Below are positions 63,354-64,000 of a stretch of DNA of 64,000 nt, in pieces. The stretch covers positions 372,001 through 436,000 of the forward strand of contig JAXLQR010000002.1 in NCBI GenBank assembly GCA_046331545.1, written 5' to 3'. Position numbers and translations under genes: made by a program. How positions within the stretch are numbered: the stretch's first letter is position 1; the number at the start of each line of letters is the position of its first letter. The DNA comes from JADJVL01 sp046331545. GTDB lineage: Bacteria > Acidobacteriota > Holophagae > Holophagales > Holophagaceae. The notes under the pieces are model-generated. The model saw nothing but the letters and a program-made list of their open reading frames with translations. It was not told where the DNA came from and made no database searches.

Positions 63354-64000
63354 ATGAAGACTGCTCTTCAATTTGAACCGCGCAAGCTTACTCATGCGTT
63401 TGTAATAACCACGAATCCAGACAAAATTAGACTGGACTTTAAGTATGAGTGGTTCAAAAGTTTGTCCGTCAACTTCATTACGCAGTTTGATTATAGAAAC
63501 TTAAACGAAAAGCAACTGAATCTTCTTTTTGACTGCAAATCTTTCTTAAATCGGTATGGATTAACCCCTTCCCCGGGCGCCATCGGATGTGCGGCTGCCC
63601 ACAGGGAATGTTACAGGATACTGTGTGAAGAAGAAGGATGCTGTGCACTGATTTTCGAGGATGACGTTTTATATGATTATCGATTGATCGAAGCTATTAA
63701 TGAAATCAACAACTCAATACTGGAATATGATGTGATCAACCTCTCTGTAATTCAAGGAGTATTTCATTCAAAACCAGTCCTGAACATAAGTTCAGGTCCA
63801 ATTTATCGTGCCTCTCTTTCACAATTTGGAGCTTATGCATACTTGATTCATCGAGGATGTGCAGAACGATTCATGAACATTCAACAGCCATTGATTCGCC
63901 ACTTCTCAGATTGGCCACTAGAGACGTGGCAATTTAGATGTTTTGGAATTCACTCCAACCTTACACAGTTTTCAGGTCGACCGACAACTGTTCAATCCAG
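63354..64000 (+). CDS. Glycosyltransferase family 25 (cut by window end)
   Basis: The ATG at 63354, seven bases after GGAG, opens a frame with no stop to the window end (215 codons). Family 25 features are the N-terminal THAFVITTNP, SPGAIGCAAAHRECYRIL (the conserved G-x-x-GC-x-x-SH-type strip, here with AAH), the metal site LIFEDDVLYD, and QFGAYAYLIHRGCAERF. GT25 enzymes add galactose or related sugars to lipopolysaccharide or capsule. Bases 63661-63720 hold only 17 G or C of 60, far below the rest of the window, so this gene is almost certainly acquired by transfer. The C terminus lies outside the window. Confidence 0.88.
   Translation, partial: MKTALQFEPRKLTHAFVITTNPDKIRLDFKYEWFKSLSVNFITQFDYRNLNEKQLNLLFDCKSFLNRYGLTPSPGAIGCAAAHRECYRILCEEEGCCALIFEDDVLYDYRLIEAINEINNSILEYDVINLSVIQGVFHSKPVLNISSGPIYRASLSQFGAYAYLIHRGCAERFMNIQQPLIRHFSDWPLETWQFRCFGIHSNLTQFSGRPTTVQS

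Overview
The window is a contiguous piece of a very GC-rich bacterial chromosome, roughly 70 % G+C until it falls sharply in the last 4 kb. Typical diderm envelope genes (AmpG-like permease, Wza/Wzb/Wzc-type export, lipoproteins, Tat signal), two-subunit glycyl-tRNA synthetase and very many hybrid sensor kinases suggest a Gram-negative environmental bacterium. My best guess is Acidobacteriota of the Holophagae type (Geothrix/Mesoterricola-like); a deltaproteobacterial-grade organism cannot be excluded. There are no rRNA or tRNA genes, no CRISPR array and no recognisable transposase.

Layout. 0-6 kb: the end of egtD (histidine methylation for ergothioneine-type thiols), an AmpG-like permease, a GNAT acetyltransferase, a two-domain polyphosphate:AMP phosphotransferase and an FAD dehydrogenase. 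Four copies of a structured inverted-repeat element surround the phosphotransferase gene. 6.2-13.9 kb: a secreted protein of unknown function, then a tight cluster of a DUF4178 zinc-ribbon membrane protein, a 59-residue membrane peptide, a DUF350 protein, a membrane spermidine-synthase-like enzyme, a Tat-exported FAD amine-oxidase-like protein and a polytopic membrane protein. This looks like an envelope-associated polyamine-type system whose chemistry is not established.

13.9-37.6 kb: a signalling island. It holds a degenerate receiver-EAL protein, a sigma-54 response regulator, and a consensus sigma-54 promoter directly downstream that should drive an operon of active receiver-EAL, receiver-GGDEF and a 1671-residue NMT1/six-PAS hybrid kinase. 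A catalytically dead relative of the sigma-54 activators, an aldo/keto reductase with a histidine-phosphatase lipoprotein, two overlapping sensor kinases, an HD-GYP phosphodiesterase co-oriented with guaA, and a PAS-kinase-receiver protein follow. All classes of c-di-GMP turnover enzyme (GGDEF, EAL, HD-GYP) are present within 20 kb.

37.6-40.6 kb: glyS and glyQ. 40.7-64 kb: an exopolysaccharide/capsule locus: a putative NlpC/P60-like secreted hydrolase, Wza-, Wzb- and Wzc-like export and control proteins, a WecA/MraY-type initiating phosphoglycosyltransferase, at least nine glycosyltransferases or transferase domains, an AsnB-glycosyltransferase fusion, a WcaF-like acetyltransferase, UDP-xylose synthase, GalE and an ABC exporter. 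Most of the genes from 47.6 to 59.2 kb overlap by 4 nt, as expected for translational coupling. From about 60.2 kb codon choice becomes much more A+T rich, and the last gene, a GT25 transferase cut by the window end, is clearly foreign in composition. The proximity of the c-di-GMP island suggests, but does not prove, that it controls this polysaccharide.
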